64,000 nucleotides of DNA from Stereocaulon alpinum (GCA_018257865.1 JAEUBA010000040.1:1-64000); one strand, 5' to 3'; positions 1 to 12,200 are shown, counted from the stretch's first letter. Notes: generated from the sequence alone by a model not told the origin. A program made the numbers and translations.

Positions 1-819
1 TATATAGCGCTACTTATACTAAAGGCTCGCCTAGCTACTTAGATAGGGGCCGTCCTTTTCTAAAATACGCCTTCTAATTTATAACTTAGTATATCCTTCT
101 CTTAGTTCTATATACCTATAACCTTAGCCTTCCCTTAGGATAGACTGCGCGTTAGTCTTAACCGGTAGATACGTATTAAGCGTACGTAGATATTAGATTT
201 TTTAAATTAACGGCTAGGTAGGTATTACCTATACTCTTTACTTATTAGGCTGAGATACTATACCTAATACCAATTCTTACTGTCTAGTCTTAATTATAGG
301 GGAGGTATAATAGTTATAGTAGAGTTAGGGTAGGTATTATCGCGTTGCCTAAAAAACTCTATATAGAGTTCTCAGCAACCACGCGACGTCTTAATATTAT
401 TTAACCTGCAATATATTAGGGGAGACATCTCGGCTCTAAATAGGTATTTAGGTTCGTAGCTAGTACCGTGTATAGGTGTATCTCTATCGCTGGCCTTAGT
501 ATCTAGGAAATAACTAAAGATTAAGTATAAAGCTCCTATTTAGTAGGAAAGTAACGCTATCTATAGTAATATATAAATTCCTATAGTTCTATCTACTCTA
601 TATACTAAGTATATAGATCTACTACTCTACTAGTTCTATATTAAGACTATATAGATCTACTACTTTATTATCTTAGCTACTAGAACCTAATTATAACTAA
701 TAAGAGATAAGTACTAGTAATCCCGCTAGTACCTCCTTAGCAGTCGTAACATTATCCCCCTCTTTTATTCTTTTCGTCCACGAGAACTATCCGTTATACC
801 TAATACTCGTTATAATATA

Positions 820-1230
820 TTATCAAAATTTCGTCGTTAACGTCTCGTATAAGAAATTAACTTGTAGGGTTTTATAGCTATACGTCCTTGCGATAGCTAT
901 ACGAAATCGGGTTTAGAGTATAAGGTAGAGTCGTTATTAGATAGGTATCTTTCTTACTCTAGTAAGAACGTGGAATATAACCTGGTCCCCTTTACCTTAA
1001 CAAAGTAGAGACGTCTTTAAAAGATACGGTAAGGGAAGGCCGTATAATTAGAGGAGGCCTTAGCTCGTATTAATCGGATATATAAGGAAATAAGACTTTT
1101 AGAGAAAAGGTCTCTAAAAATAGTAGAGGATAAGATAACTAATATCGAGGACTAGGAGTAAGAAGAGGCGCTCCCTAATCTTAGTTCCTTCCCTATCTAC
1201 GTTACTTCCGAGCAGGTCGATTTCCCTACT
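820..1230 (+). pseudogene. Decayed cysteine-rich/coiled-coil ORF antisense to the retroelement
   Basis: On the plus strand, opposite in sense to pol, one frame can be followed through RIP stops. It shows paired cysteines (a CDSC-like pair followed by KSGLEC) and then a charged helical stretch containing ALARINRIYKEI and KRSLK. This resembles the short cysteine-plus-coiled-coil proteins that I recall being annotated beside fungal gypsy elements. The cysteine codons survive only partly because several CxxC positions are now TAG or TAT. Identification is by resemblance only. Confidence 0.4.
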
Positions 1231-2690
1231 CTCGATTAGAGTCCGTTTACTACTAGGCCTCTTACGTCTATTAGAACTATTAAAGAAGAGTCCGGTAGTT
1301 TATAAGGTAGTTAACTAGCTCCTAAGTATTTTCTAATTTATTATAATCCTTCTATTTAACAAGGTAGTACTAACCTCGTTATTCTAGAATTTTTTCGGCT
1401 TTAAATTCGGTTTCTTCTTCTAGTTTAAAATAAAATATTTCCTATAAGGGTATTATAGAGTCGGCTAACTCTAATAAAGAGATATAAAATACTAGGTAGA
1501 CTTTAGCGTTAGGTAGTAACTATAACTTATAGTTAATAGATCCCCTTTTCTTAATAACTAAAAAGGGTCCGACTTTAATATAGTCTAGTTTCTTACTTAG
1601 TCTCTTACTTTTTAAATTTTTTATAAAGAGATAGACTTTATCCCCCTCTTTTAGCTAAGGATCCTTTTTCGCCTTCTTACTAAGGCGTTACTTACTTTAA
1701 TTATTAGATAATTAGATTATACTCTATATATCCTTATATAATCGTTTTAGATCTACGGTAATAACCTAGGCTTTTTCCGCTTACGGACTAGTTCAAGGTT
1801 TATTAAATATATTAGGGTTTTATCTATAATTTACGAAGAACGGTAAAAGCTTTATTATATCTAATTATTTATCGTTATATACTAGTTAGGCTATAGGAAG
1901 TAGAGTAACCTAGTTGTTCTATTTTTAATTAACGTAATATCTTAGGTATATCTCTATTATTTAATTAGCTCTTTCCGTTTATCTATTCGTCTACGGATAA
2001 TAGGTAGTTAATATACGGAGCTTTATTCTAATTACTAAGATTAACGTTTTCTAGTAATTTAATATAAAGAGCTTATCTCTATCTAACGTAATTAATTTAG
2101 GTATACTATAGTCTCTAATTAGTTAGTCTAACAATAGAAACCTAAGCTAATCTACTTTATAGGTTTCTTTAAAAGGAACTATAAGCGTATACTTAGTTAT
2201 TTTATTAATAATTACTATAATTAAGTCGTATTTATCCTTCGTGACGAGGTTAATAGATTTTAGTAGTTTCACGACAAAGTCTATTATAACGTCCTTTCAC
2301 GGAGCGTCTAGTACTAGAGCAAATTATATTTACCTATATTTAGCGTAGTATATAGACTTGTTCTACTAGTATAAGATATATTCCTTAATATATTTCTTAA
2401 CGTATACTTATATCTTAGGGGCGTTATATATTCGTCTTAGGAGTTCTATTATCTTTACGACTCCTAGATAACCTTATAGCGGGTTATTATAGTAATCTTA
2501 GATTACTTCTTTAAAGTATCTTTCTAGCAAGTAGATCTTTTCTTTATATTTTAGAAGTCCTTATCTAAGCTACTAGTTCCTTAGTTCTATAGCTAGATTA
2601 CTACCTTTATATCCTTCTACTAAGATAGGCGAAATATCCTATACTAAGATTCTTATAGTCGCTACTAGACTCTATATTAATATAAGTAAT

Positions 2691-2831
2691 CTTATTAACC
2701 TAGTAACTATAGGCGTAGTCTACCGCTAAACCCCTAAGGGTAAAACTTAAAATATTTAGTACTTACTAGGGCGATACTATTAGACTATATAGCTTAGTAG
2801 TTTAGGGGTACGGTATACCCTAAAGCCTTAA
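2691..2831. repeat. Left terminal direct repeat of nested element
   Basis: This copy matches 3533-3673 over its whole length, including the shared motifs aacccctaagggtaaaac and ggtacggtatacc. It is the more mutated of the two copies; for example its partner keeps ccccgaagccc where this copy has lost two G/C bases. Confidence 0.8.
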
Positions 2832-2935
2832 TAATTATCCCCCCCCCCTAGGGCGACGTCTACGGCGCCTAGTAGAGTAGAAAAATATTATTCCCCTATA
2901 ATAAGCTCGAATATTTAGTATAAGTTAGGTTATAA

Positions 2936-3310
2936 GGCCCCTAAAGGGCGCCCTACTAGATATTATTTATACTTAAAGGACTTAGCGAAATAATAAAGTT
3001 AAAGCCTATAAAGGATACTTTTAATTAGTAGCCTTTCTAAAGGACGCTTCTACTAGGTAATAAACCCCTAAAGGGCGCCCCTATTAGATTATTTATACCT
3101 AAAGGACTTAGTAAAATAAGAAAGTTAAAGCCTATAAAGGGAACTTCTAGTTAGCGGCCTCCCTAAAGGATACTTCTACTAGGTAGTAGGCCTCTAAAGG
3201 GCGTCCCTACTAAGAATATTCGTGCTTAAAGGACTTAGCGAAAATATTATTTATACCCGTAGGACTTAGCGAAATAATGTGATCGAAGCCTCTAAAGGGT
3301 ACTTCGTAGG
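2936..3310. repeat. About 125-bp tandem array inside the nested element
   Basis: About three diverged copies begin near 2936, 3060 and 3187, each opening with a cctctaaagggcg-like motif and sharing aaaggacttagcgaaata and taaagcctataaagg. A truncated fourth start lies near 3300. The copies differ mainly by C/T and G/A changes, as expected after RIP. Confidence 0.7.
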
Positions 3311-3532
3311 CCCCTAAAGGGTACCTCCCCTAGCGAAAATTTAATACTACGGGCTACGCGCCGAAGTAGTATAGCGGGGTTAGGAGGGCGGGAACCCTAT
3401 TAGGTCGCTTAGTAGCTAATTACGGCTACCGCCTCCTAAAAAAAATCCCTTAGAAATTACCTACTTAACGGTATTAAACCCTAGACCTTTACGATTCAGG
3501 TTAAGATTATTAAGCTTTAAGTACCGAATATA

Positions 3533-3673
3533 CTTATTAACCTAGTAACTATAGGCGCAGTCTACAGCTAAACCCCTAAGGGTAAAACTCAAAATGTTTA
3601 GTACTTACTAGGGCGATACTATTAGACTATATAGCTTAGTAGTCCGGGGGTACGGTATACCCCGAAGCCCTAA
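3533..3673. repeat. Right terminal direct repeat of nested element
   Basis: Partner of 2691-2831. It is followed by caaatctatc, where the chromovirus RNase H reading sense resumes on the minus strand. Read on the minus strand with the next base pair, it begins TGTTAGGGCTTCGGGG, which would suit an LTR-type TG start. Confidence 0.8.
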
Positions 3674-5779
3674 CAAATCTATCTTTTTCTTTCTTTAGGA
3701 TTAGCGTGTTAGTTATATCTTTATCTTCTATATAGTCGGCCCGCTAACTTAGGGCGTCTACTCGACTATTGTCTTTTCTAGGTATATATAGTATTTTAAA
3801 CTTGTACTATCCTAGTAACTTAGACTATCGGACTTGTCTTCAATTCAGGTCCTTTATTATTATAAATATAAGAAGATTTTTATAGTCCGTAAAGATCGTA
3901 AGTTCTAAGTAACTCTCTATATATACTCTCTAGTATTTTAACGTATATACTACTACTAATAACTCCTTATCGTAGATATTATAGTTCTATTCTACTACCG
4001 ATATCTTTCTAGAGTAATATATAATAGGGTACTATTTACCGTCCTTTTATTAGTATAGGTAAGTACTAAGCGCGAGATCCGAGGTATCTATTTTAATACG
4101 AGCCGGCTTACCGGTTTAAAAGGTATAGAGTATAGGAGGATCTACGTATACTTACTTAAGCTATTTAAAAGCTCGTTACTAGTCTATATCCTACTTAAAG
4201 CTAATATTTTTTTTATAACTTTAGTTAGCCTTAGTAGGGCTTTCTACGAGTAACCTTTAATAAAACGTCGATTAAAGTTAGCGAACCCTAAAAACCCTTA
4301 GACTATTTTAATATTATATAGTATAGGCTAATTTCGTATAGCCTTAATCTTATCTAGGCTTATATAGATATCTATTATACTAATAATAAATCCTAGGAAC
4401 TCTACTAAGTCTCTATAGAATTCGTACTTTTCTAGCTTAAGGAGTAATCTAAATTATAATAGGTATATAAGAATATCCTATATATAATAGATATATTCTT
4501 CCTTAGTCTTAGAATAGATTAAGATATTATTAAGATATACGATTACTAACTAGTTAAGGTAAGCTCTTATAATATTATTAACTAGTACTTAGTAGGTTAC
4601 TAGTACGTTAGTAAGTTCGAATAGTATAACTAGGTACTCGTAATATCTATATTAAGTCCTAAATACTATCTTCTACTTCTTACCTTCTTTTATTCTAATT
4701 AAGTTATATACCCCTTAAAGATCTAACTTCGTGAATATCTTTACCTTAGAAAGTCTATCCTATAGCTTATTAATATTTAGTAAAGGATATCGATTCTTAA
4801 TAGTAATATTATTTAATTTACGATAATCGACGTATAGTATTATAGATTAATTAATTGGTTTATACGCCTATTCTAGTATCTATATATACTAATAAGAGTA
4901 TTCTTTTATATTACTAGGAAATCTAAGGGACTCTAAGCCCTCTAGACGCGAAAGAAACCTTTTTAGGGTCGCCCCTTCTAGCTAAAAACTTTCGCTTATT
5001 AGCTTACTTATCCTTCTACTCCGCCTATCTAATCTTACCGCTAGGCTTTATAATACTAGTAACTATATTCTCTATTACCCTATTAGGCCCTATAATACTC
5101 CGGTAGCTCTACTGCCTTTAGCTTCTACTTATACTTAGGCTTCTTTATCTTTAGGGTTTTTATTACCGGTTCTACTCTAATAGGGAGTCTAGACTAGAAG
5201 AGCTATTCCCTAGTAAGATAATACTATATTAGGAACCCTAACTTAACTAGCTATCTCGTAGCTACTCTTATACTAGTAACCTTAGCTAGTATAGCTTTAA
5301 TATTATAAGTCTCCGCCTCCTTAATAAGTTCCCTACGAGAGTCGCTAAGTTTTAGGTAGTATAGGAGGATATACTTTATATCCTACTTCCTCTAGCTATA
5401 GCTATATTAGGTACTATAGACCCTTAGTACCCTTACCTTATATAAGAAGTAGTTAAACCTATTTTTACTACTTTAAAGTTAGACCGCTATTAAGCTCTCT
5501 ACCTTCTAAAGCTTTAGGTAGTAGTTATACCTATCACCGAATAGCAGCTCCTTCTATACGGGTATACGAGAGTGCTTAGGAATAGTATCTTAGTATACCT
5601 CCTACTATTTAGTCTACTTCCCTCTCGCCTAGCTTCGTACCCTCTTAGCTAGGACGCTTATATCCTAGTACTCTTCGATATCTATTTTTAGGTTATACTA
5701 GTATACCTTCTTCCTTATCGCCGTTACCGCTTGGTCCTAATCCTTTGCCTCAAGCTCCCGTAGGGCTAGTATTATAGAT

Positions 5780-6240
5780 TATCCCGTAATATAACTAATT
5801 AGGATTAATAGAATACGTTAAGGGCGTAGGATCTATTATAATAGAAGAATTATAAAGATTAGGGTATAATCCTAGTAATCCTAGGATTATAAGGATTAGG
5901 GTGTAATTACTATAATCCTAAGAATTATAGGGATTAGGGAATAATCCTACTAATCTTAGGTTTAGCGCTTAGGATTTAGGTAAATATATAAGGAAGGGTT
6001 TTCCTTTAGTAGAATATTTTCTAATCTCTTTGTATTTAACTTATATAATAGAGAGGAGTCTTAGCTAAAGATACTTTAACGACTATTTATCTCTATTATC
6101 TCTTCGTACTTAATATACTATGTGATTTACCCGTAGGAGTTAAACCCCCGTTATAAGAACTCTCTAAATCTACTTAGTAAATTTTCTAAATCGAGTATAA
6201 AATAAGCGAGATATAGCCGGTTTTCAAATTATTAACCTTC
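5780..6240 (-). repeat. Possible upstream (5') LTR of the chromovirus
   Basis: This stretch lies where the 5' LTR of a minus-strand element should be. It contains a 40-50 bp imperfect repeat (aggattaggg with ataatcct, near 5855-5955) and a TATA-rich segment. I found no matching copy at the other end of the element, so the call rests on position alone. Confidence 0.25.
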
Positions 6241-6297
6241 TATGAAGATTACGAGCACTAACTTGTTGTAATTTCAATACATATATATAATAGATGT

Positions 6298-8061
6298 CTA
6301 TAGAGGTGATAAATGGATAAAATTCTTGCCATCATTTCCAAACCAATATAGGTCCAATTCATTATCGAATCGGACTTCTTTCTCCAACTTTTGTTGTAAA
6401 ATCTGAGTCGTGATTAGTCCCTCACGTGCATAGAACCTCTTTGATGTTGCCAGTTCCTCTAACAATGACATCAACTTATCGGACAATCTGCCAGGCACAG
6501 CGGAAGGATTGGTATAGCCAGCGAAAAGAACAAGATAACGCGCCCAAGAGTTGTCATCGTCTAATAGAAAACGAATGTTCTCTGGGGGATCGGGCCCGAC
6601 TAGCCCTTCAACAAAACAGTCAAGCACGACAAGGACATCCGAATTAAGGTCTGGAATACCGATCACAGTTGATAACCAGCCGGACCCTGGATAATGCTCC
6701 CAATAACGGGGACTTCTTATGTCACTACCCTCACAAGGATCTGGGTCTTCAGGATACATTTCCCTGGCTCTGCAATCAACGGAAAATTTCAGCCCATGCC
6801 TCGAGATTAGCTTGGAAACACTCACGGTATACGTCTGGCAGGAGACGCTGCAATGTTGAGAAAGTCGGTGCTTTGAATAGGGTTGGTCATGGTGCTGCCC
6901 AAGTAATACACAATCTGAAGGTCTCTCTCGTCAACAATGGAGTTGTCTATCCACGGCCACCCAAGCTGCACTTGTTGTCTATGAGGCAATGGGATTTCTC
7001 GCACTTCGTAATGGTATAAGGATTGAAAAACGTCGGATATCCTTTGGACCTGTTTTGCGTGAATGAGCCCAAAAATACAAGCGTTCATTCCGGGATCTCA
7101 CCACGTCCTGCAATTCATCCGCTTTCCAGTAGAGAATAGTGACATGAACCTTGCGATAATTCTTTTTGACTGGATGAAGTGCCGGCATTGAAGTATCTGA
7201 AATATGGACACTCGAATAGGACAATTGACCAGGATCTACAGAACGATATTAGGACGACTACTCGGTCGATATGAACACGGACCATTCGCATGTTAAATTC
7301 TGGAAGAGCGATGCCGTATTCGTACCTTGTAGTGATCTATCGATCTGCTCTCTGAGTCTTACAAGAGCCCTCTCTCTTTCTCCGTATATAAGTGGCATAT
7401 AAACGTCGAATATGCCAAGTAACGAATATGCCTCGTCCTCTTTGCGGGTTGTTTTGCGCTTCGCGGCCCAATCCATACGTTCAGAGACACTGAAATCAGA
7501 CAAGGACCTACCTCGGAGCGCGTCAATAGCAATACCGGTAATCCTGTGGATTACTCCGTCTAGCGAACTCTTATCGCCAAGTCGAATACCGTCTGAGGAG
7601 AAGAATTCCACCGACTTCGGTGCGAGAAGCTCCTGCAGAGTCCAGCCTCGGGTGAACCATTTGCTGTTTATAAAATCATTTTGCCAATCGTTATTCTGTA
7701 ATTCCCCGACTTTCACATCGGACAGGTATACGTAGCATCGCGCGGCTTCACGATACCAGCGGAACATGGAGTTGATAGCTTCGCTTAATTCAACACTGTT
7801 TTTCTTGTCAATGCAGCAGGTATCTATCCAGAGATACTCGTAACCATGTTGAGCAGCCTGATCGCTGCAGAACCGGATCTTCGCATAGCCGGCCTTCCCC
7901 GTTTGTTGTTCGCTGAATCGACTTTGGAAATCTTGCAACGTCACTTCTTGCCCTGCTGCTCCCCAAGTGTGGGAGAGCACCACGTATTCTGGAATATCTT
8001 GATCAGGGAGATCGTCGGTCAGGTTCAGGGCACCGTTGTCGTTACGCTTCAAAAGACGCAT
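6298..8061 (-). CDS. HET-domain (heterokaryon incompatibility) protein
   Basis: Proteins with a HET domain trigger cell death after fusion of genetically different hyphae; this one would act in the cytoplasm. The first exon carries the domain: VVLSHTWG at residues 28-35, then YLWIDTCCIDKK, and further on GWTLQELLAP and a YSLLGIF segment. I splice four exons: 8061-7326, 7235-7102, 7049-6826 and 6769-6298. Introns are 90, 52 and 56 bp, all GT..AG, and the frame is kept throughout, giving 521 residues. The C-terminal half has no domain I recognise. The stop codon lies about 50 bp from the RIP-saturated block, so the 3' untranslated region probably runs into it, yet the coding sequence shows no RIP stops. 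HET identity is firm; the three small C-terminal exons are inferred. Confidence 0.85.
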
Positions 8062-8827
8062 GATTTGCGATGGAAAGTGCGAAGATCAGCAGTGTTGGAG
8101 TATTGCGCGATCGAAATGGTGCGATTCGATCAGGGCGCACTACAAATTTCTGTACCTGGGCGTGCTAATATCAGCATGAAAATCTTGAGGATTTCCCATC
8201 TCTGCTTCTTGCCGTACACTTTGAGGATTCGAAAATGCCTGATAGAGTCAACCTCAGTCGCGTAATGGGTGTAGGTATAAGGGAGCTAAATCATTAGATA
8301 GAAGGTGTTAGAAGGGGAAAGAGCGGTTAGGAGGAGAAGCACGTCATTTGCTTAGCTAAGCACCAAAGCCATTAGTAGCAACTTCTAGCTAGACAAATTC
8401 AATAAGCTACACAACTAGAATAATTCTCACAATTGCACTGGCTACAACATCTTAGCTTCAAAGGTTATCAATTACAATCAGCCAAGTTCTGGTATCCAGT
8501 CGAGCAAGGTCAAATGTATCGTCAAATGGCGGGGTTTTTTAAGTGTTTCACTCTCACCTAAGTTACTAGCCACAGGTCCACATAAGCGCAGCCACAATCT
8601 TAGGGTAAGCGCCCGAAGTAGCTCGCGCCCAGGCCCGGCGTTGCTGGGGCTGAGTTCGAATTTGCTGACGTAGGCGAGTTGGTTTTGATGTTAGCTTTAA
8701 GGATCGTTCCCTGACAAACAGCGACGCCCCCGTTGTCACTGGTATTTGACAAATCGACCCTCCTATTTAGTAGTCTGATAACTACAGTCAGTGTTGCAGG
8801 GGCCGAACAGGCAATAAAGGACTAGTC
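8062..8827. other. Intergenic, presumed divergent promoter region
   Basis: I see no coding signal here. It separates the minus-strand HET gene from the plus-strand gene at 8828, so it should contain both promoters. No operator-like repeat stands out. Confidence 0.5.
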
Positions 8828-9253
8828 ATGGCGCTTTTACATCTCAGTGACGACGAATTACGACGGAGGATTATGGCTAACGCATTGGTCCTGTTCCCAT
8901 CTATCTCCGATGACAATAACTATGAGATTGTATACGCGGCCTATCCTCGCATTCCCGATAAAAAGGCCAAGGTATCAGATCCACCACCGCCATGGCAATA
9001 CGCTATTTTAGTACGCAAAGATGCAATCGGGAATTATCAGCCTCTCATAAAGGGTACTGCGTGGAGTACGGGTGTTCCATGGACACATGCACTGCGTGGG
9101 CTTCTTGATACCTCGGCTTTGGCGATACATAAGAAATTTGCAAACGCTGCGCTCTCTGAGGAATTGCCAGGATATTCGCCACCGACTGGTGAATCATCTT
9201 CTACGTCAGGGGACAAAGGTGCAACTTACGACGCAGTTGAGCGAGCAACGTAG
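8828..9253 (+). CDS. Small uncharacterised protein
   Basis: A single uninterrupted frame of 141 residues, preceded by an A at -3 (gtcATGG). It has no signal peptide or membrane segment. Residues 1-105 look like a compact domain with several aromatic residues (the YEIVYAAYPRIPDKK and PPPPWQYAILVRKD segments) and an ALRGLLD helix. The last 30 residues are Ser/Thr/Gly-rich and probably disordered. I do not recognise the family. Composition and codon use look like a real gene rather than a shadow frame, and no better frame exists on the other strand. Confidence 0.5.
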   Translation: MALLHLSDDELRRRIMANALVLFPSISDDNNYEIVYAAYPRIPDKKAKVSDPPPPWQYAILVRKDAIGNYQPLIKGTAWSTGVPWTHALRGLLDTSALAIHKKFANAALSEELPGYSPPTGESSSTSGDKGATYDAVERAT

Positions 9254-12200
9254 CTCTAGAATGCTGTGGGCAGTGTTGTTATACACTTTTCGGCGCGACT
9301 AGATTTACTTGGAGCTATCGATGAATTGAGACAGCTACAAGACTGAGCAGGCAACGTATACTACTATAAGCCCGCCATACAGCAGGAGCTCTTTGACAGG
9401 GCACCAAGAGAGTGCTAGTCTAGTGTAGAGGTCACACTCTCGGCTGTGGTACCAATGTCCATCGTGCACGTACAAGACCTGCTCATCACTCGCTGCGGTG
9501 GATACTCATTTACAACGGTACTACTGCTCCCACTATCGTGCCAAAGTCTGCGTCATTCAGTGCGATTTGAATAATTGACTTGCTATTTTTGCCTCATCGC
9601 TATACCCTTCTGACGTACTGATATGATTGTTAACACCTAGCTTCGTACGGTGACCCAAATAATTACCCTAAACATTGATCACCTGCTGAATTGAAGTACT
9701 GTCCCAGATTTACATGCTTCCTTTCTAGTGGGTCAACCACAATAGGTTGTATGCCCGGCAAGGAAGCCATCTTTCTCGTACCGATATGAATAGTCCTAAA
9801 ATACTCAGCGTTTACATGGCCAACATTGCCCACCACCGGAAGTGTTGTCGTTGCATCACTGGGGTTAGAGTCTCAATGTATATAGGAGAGCCAGCCTCTG
9901 ACTATGTCGACAAGTTCGCTATTAGAGCTATCTAATTGCTTGGGCTATCATGCCCTGAAGACCGAGTACACAACGAGTATCAGCACTGCGTGAGTTTCAT
10001 CAGTAAGATGCGTAGTGGGGCTCTTCTAATATTAAACCACTCAGCCCTGGGACATATAATGAGAATCATGAGACAAGCGAAAGATATGATGTCGCCGGAT
10101 CAGTAGCCCGAAAGCAGAGATAAGGGGTAAAGACACGTTAACCACGGCTTCGGCTTATTCTAGCTATCCGCGTCTTATAAGTTCTCTTACCACCAGAAGA
10201 GGTCAATTCTTGATTCCTGCCTAGGAGACATGGAGGATGCTCACTTAAGCAATACTGTAACTCGCCTCAGCTCGAGACATACGTTTGGTGTTGACGAAGG
10301 AGTTTACCTGCAGAGCCTTGTATGATGAGAGGACATCAAGAAGCCCGGGCGCAAGTATCATCAGGAGCGAGGAGCTCCTGCATATCCAAGCTGAGACTGG
10401 ACTGACAAGAGCGGGGATCTCTATCCAGCAGCATCGTCTTAGTAGACGCAATCGTAGACTAGTGACCTTGCTCAGAATTGCAACTAGCGCATTACTAGTG
10501 GTGGATGTTGTCTTGATGCTGTTGAATGCTGAGACTTCGAGACAATGCAAACGCATGGAGACCTCCGAACCGGGTACTTTCCGTGCCTTGCTATATCTGT
10601 GGTGCCAAATATCGGATCATTTGTTCGATGAACGCAGAGCTCGAGCGAGGACTTGTGATGGAAATACGACCATTGAAGGTGGGTGAGGTCCTCAGAATCA
10701 GAGTAGTCGAGCCGTATATGAAGCACCGGATTGCTGTCTCATAAGATGTTTGCATCATTTGGCTAGCATAGCGCGCTGAAACATGTGCCTAGTCCACACT
10801 TCCAGTAAACTCGCCGAGCAGCTTTCGAGTCTCAAGATCAACACAGCCTCCGGGTACTGGGCCAACTCGCTGCAGATGGGCGAATGACGGAGAGCAAGAA
10901 GCGTCCGGAGGAGTACATGCCCTTGATAGTGCAATTGGGTCTGATTCGTTGCAATACGTCAGAAGACGTGCAGTTTGCATGGTCCTCGGCGTGCTCGGCG
11001 TAGTACAGCTGCTTCGGGGAATGTTCGGGAGCTCGTTAAACTAGTAACGCCACCAGGTTGTCATCCCTGTGGACAATCTCCGCACATTAAACACCACTTA
11101 CTTTCGTGAAACTATTCTGGCCCCCGATCCCGTTCGGTCGGCTTATCGTAGCAGCTGAATCATCAGCACTTTAATTATTGTTGACGCAAGGTAAGCATGC
11201 ATATCAAGGTAATGCAGCATGCTGACTCCTCCGTTTACGCGAACGCCGAAAGTGACTTGCGCGATATAATTCCCTCCAACCCTGGAGCACCGAGAGCGCC
11301 TTGGCTAAAGAAAGACAACTCACCAATCCCTAAAAAGGAAAGCATTACTAGTGATTGTGAGCCCGATCTGGAAGCCACGAGCGCCGACCACTCCATCAAG
11401 ACAATTGCTTCGATGGTTCGAAGATGTGTTCCAGAACCAAGGGGATGCAATAGCGGGGTCCCTGTTCGCGAAGTGCGTTTTGGTATGTTTAGCTCAGCTC
11501 GCATTCAGCTGCTACCGGTTGCCAAGCCAATCACCCAAGTGCAAAGCGTCGTCCGCTTTGATCCTTAGCAGCGCATTGCATGCACTTCAACCCTACATGA
11601 AGAAACCCCTACATGAAGAGGTCTTCAACATACATGAGCGCCGCGTACATTTCACCACAACGTCGGCGCAGCGTCCTCTCCGAGTATCGTACTCTGTTGA
11701 GTCACTCACCGGCCATGCTTCTGCAGGCTTTTCGTCATGGCTCATGCACGCCTTAGCCGCTTCGTACTACCAACCCGAGCCACCGTTCCATCCCTGCATT
11801 GCTTAGCTGCCACCTAAGCTTTGCCCACAATCTTCAATTTGAATGATCTGCTGACACAAATCCGCAAGTGCATCCTGATTACTGTACGCCGCATAGCTGT
11901 GCTTCAAACTGGGGTCCACGCTTGCCTCATGCCTTTTGGGTTATTTTCAGCTTATCTTTGCCACTAGACGCGCAGGAGTGGCTGAGCTATAAGCGCAGTT
12001 GGTACCCATAGTGTGTCCTGGTGGCCTTTATGTATCAGCTCAATGGCTCTCGATCTGCGCCAGGGCTGAACTGTGAAGGCTAAAAATATTCCAATTGCAA
12101 TGCACTTACCCTCCATAACATCTTCGGACGGATTTAAGGTCACCGATGCGTCTAGAATCACGTCGATCAGGGTTCCACACGCATTCATCATTGGCTTAGA

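Larger units (their letters stand above)
2691..3673. mobile_element. Nested 983-bp element with 141-bp terminal direct repeats (TRIM-like)
   Basis: Two direct repeats of about 141 bp, at 2691-2831 and 3533-3673, bound an insertion that splits the chromovirus pol gene: RNase H coding sense stops at its right edge and integrase resumes at its left edge. The repeats are nearly identical apart from RIP-type transitions. The interior has no open frame and contains a tandem array. Short non-coding elements with terminal direct repeats fit a terminal-repeat retrotransposon in miniature. I could not find an exact target-site duplication (flanks gtaat and caaat), nor a primer-binding site. Confidence 0.65.
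1290..5800 (-). mobile_element. Degenerate Ty3/gypsy chromovirus
   Basis: Reading the minus strand through its stops gives the pol order of a chromovirus. The reverse transcriptase lies at about 4870-4490 (VDYRKLN and IKNRYPL recognisable, then the catalytic box as YLNN near 4505-4545). RNase H follows at about 4100-3690 (YYSRKIS, YDKELL). The integrase zinc-binding part is at about 2560-2350, and the core at about 2330-1930 (APWKDV, DRDKLF and the remains of QTDGQTER). A chromodomain-like C-terminus lies at about 1440-1290 (VEKILE, YLVK). A nested insertion (2691-3673) separates RNase H from integrase. The gag/protease part, roughly 4900-5800, is too decayed to call. Stops occur every few codons, so nothing is functional. 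Outer limits are approximate because I could not pair the LTRs. Confidence 0.85.
1..6245. repeat. RIP-saturated AT-rich repeat block
   Basis: The block has no open frame of 60 codons on either strand, is dense in TA, CTA and TAG, and almost lacks CpA and TpG: I count about four in the first 300 bases. CpG, CpC and CpT are retained, so this is not general AT drift. Loss of CpA on both strands in a multicopy sequence is the known signature of fungal repeat-induced point mutation, which also turns CAA, CAG and TGG codons into stops. Normal composition returns abruptly near 6240. The left edge of the block lies outside the window. Confidence 0.92.

Noticed and set aside
10245..10686. Overlapping frames on both strands that could be a gene
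   Set aside because: No motif in either frame; the two are shadows of each other.
11197..11806. Two overlapping plus-strand frames of 123 and 151 codons
   Set aside because: No family motif, no splice signals that unite them, and composition like non-coding DNA.
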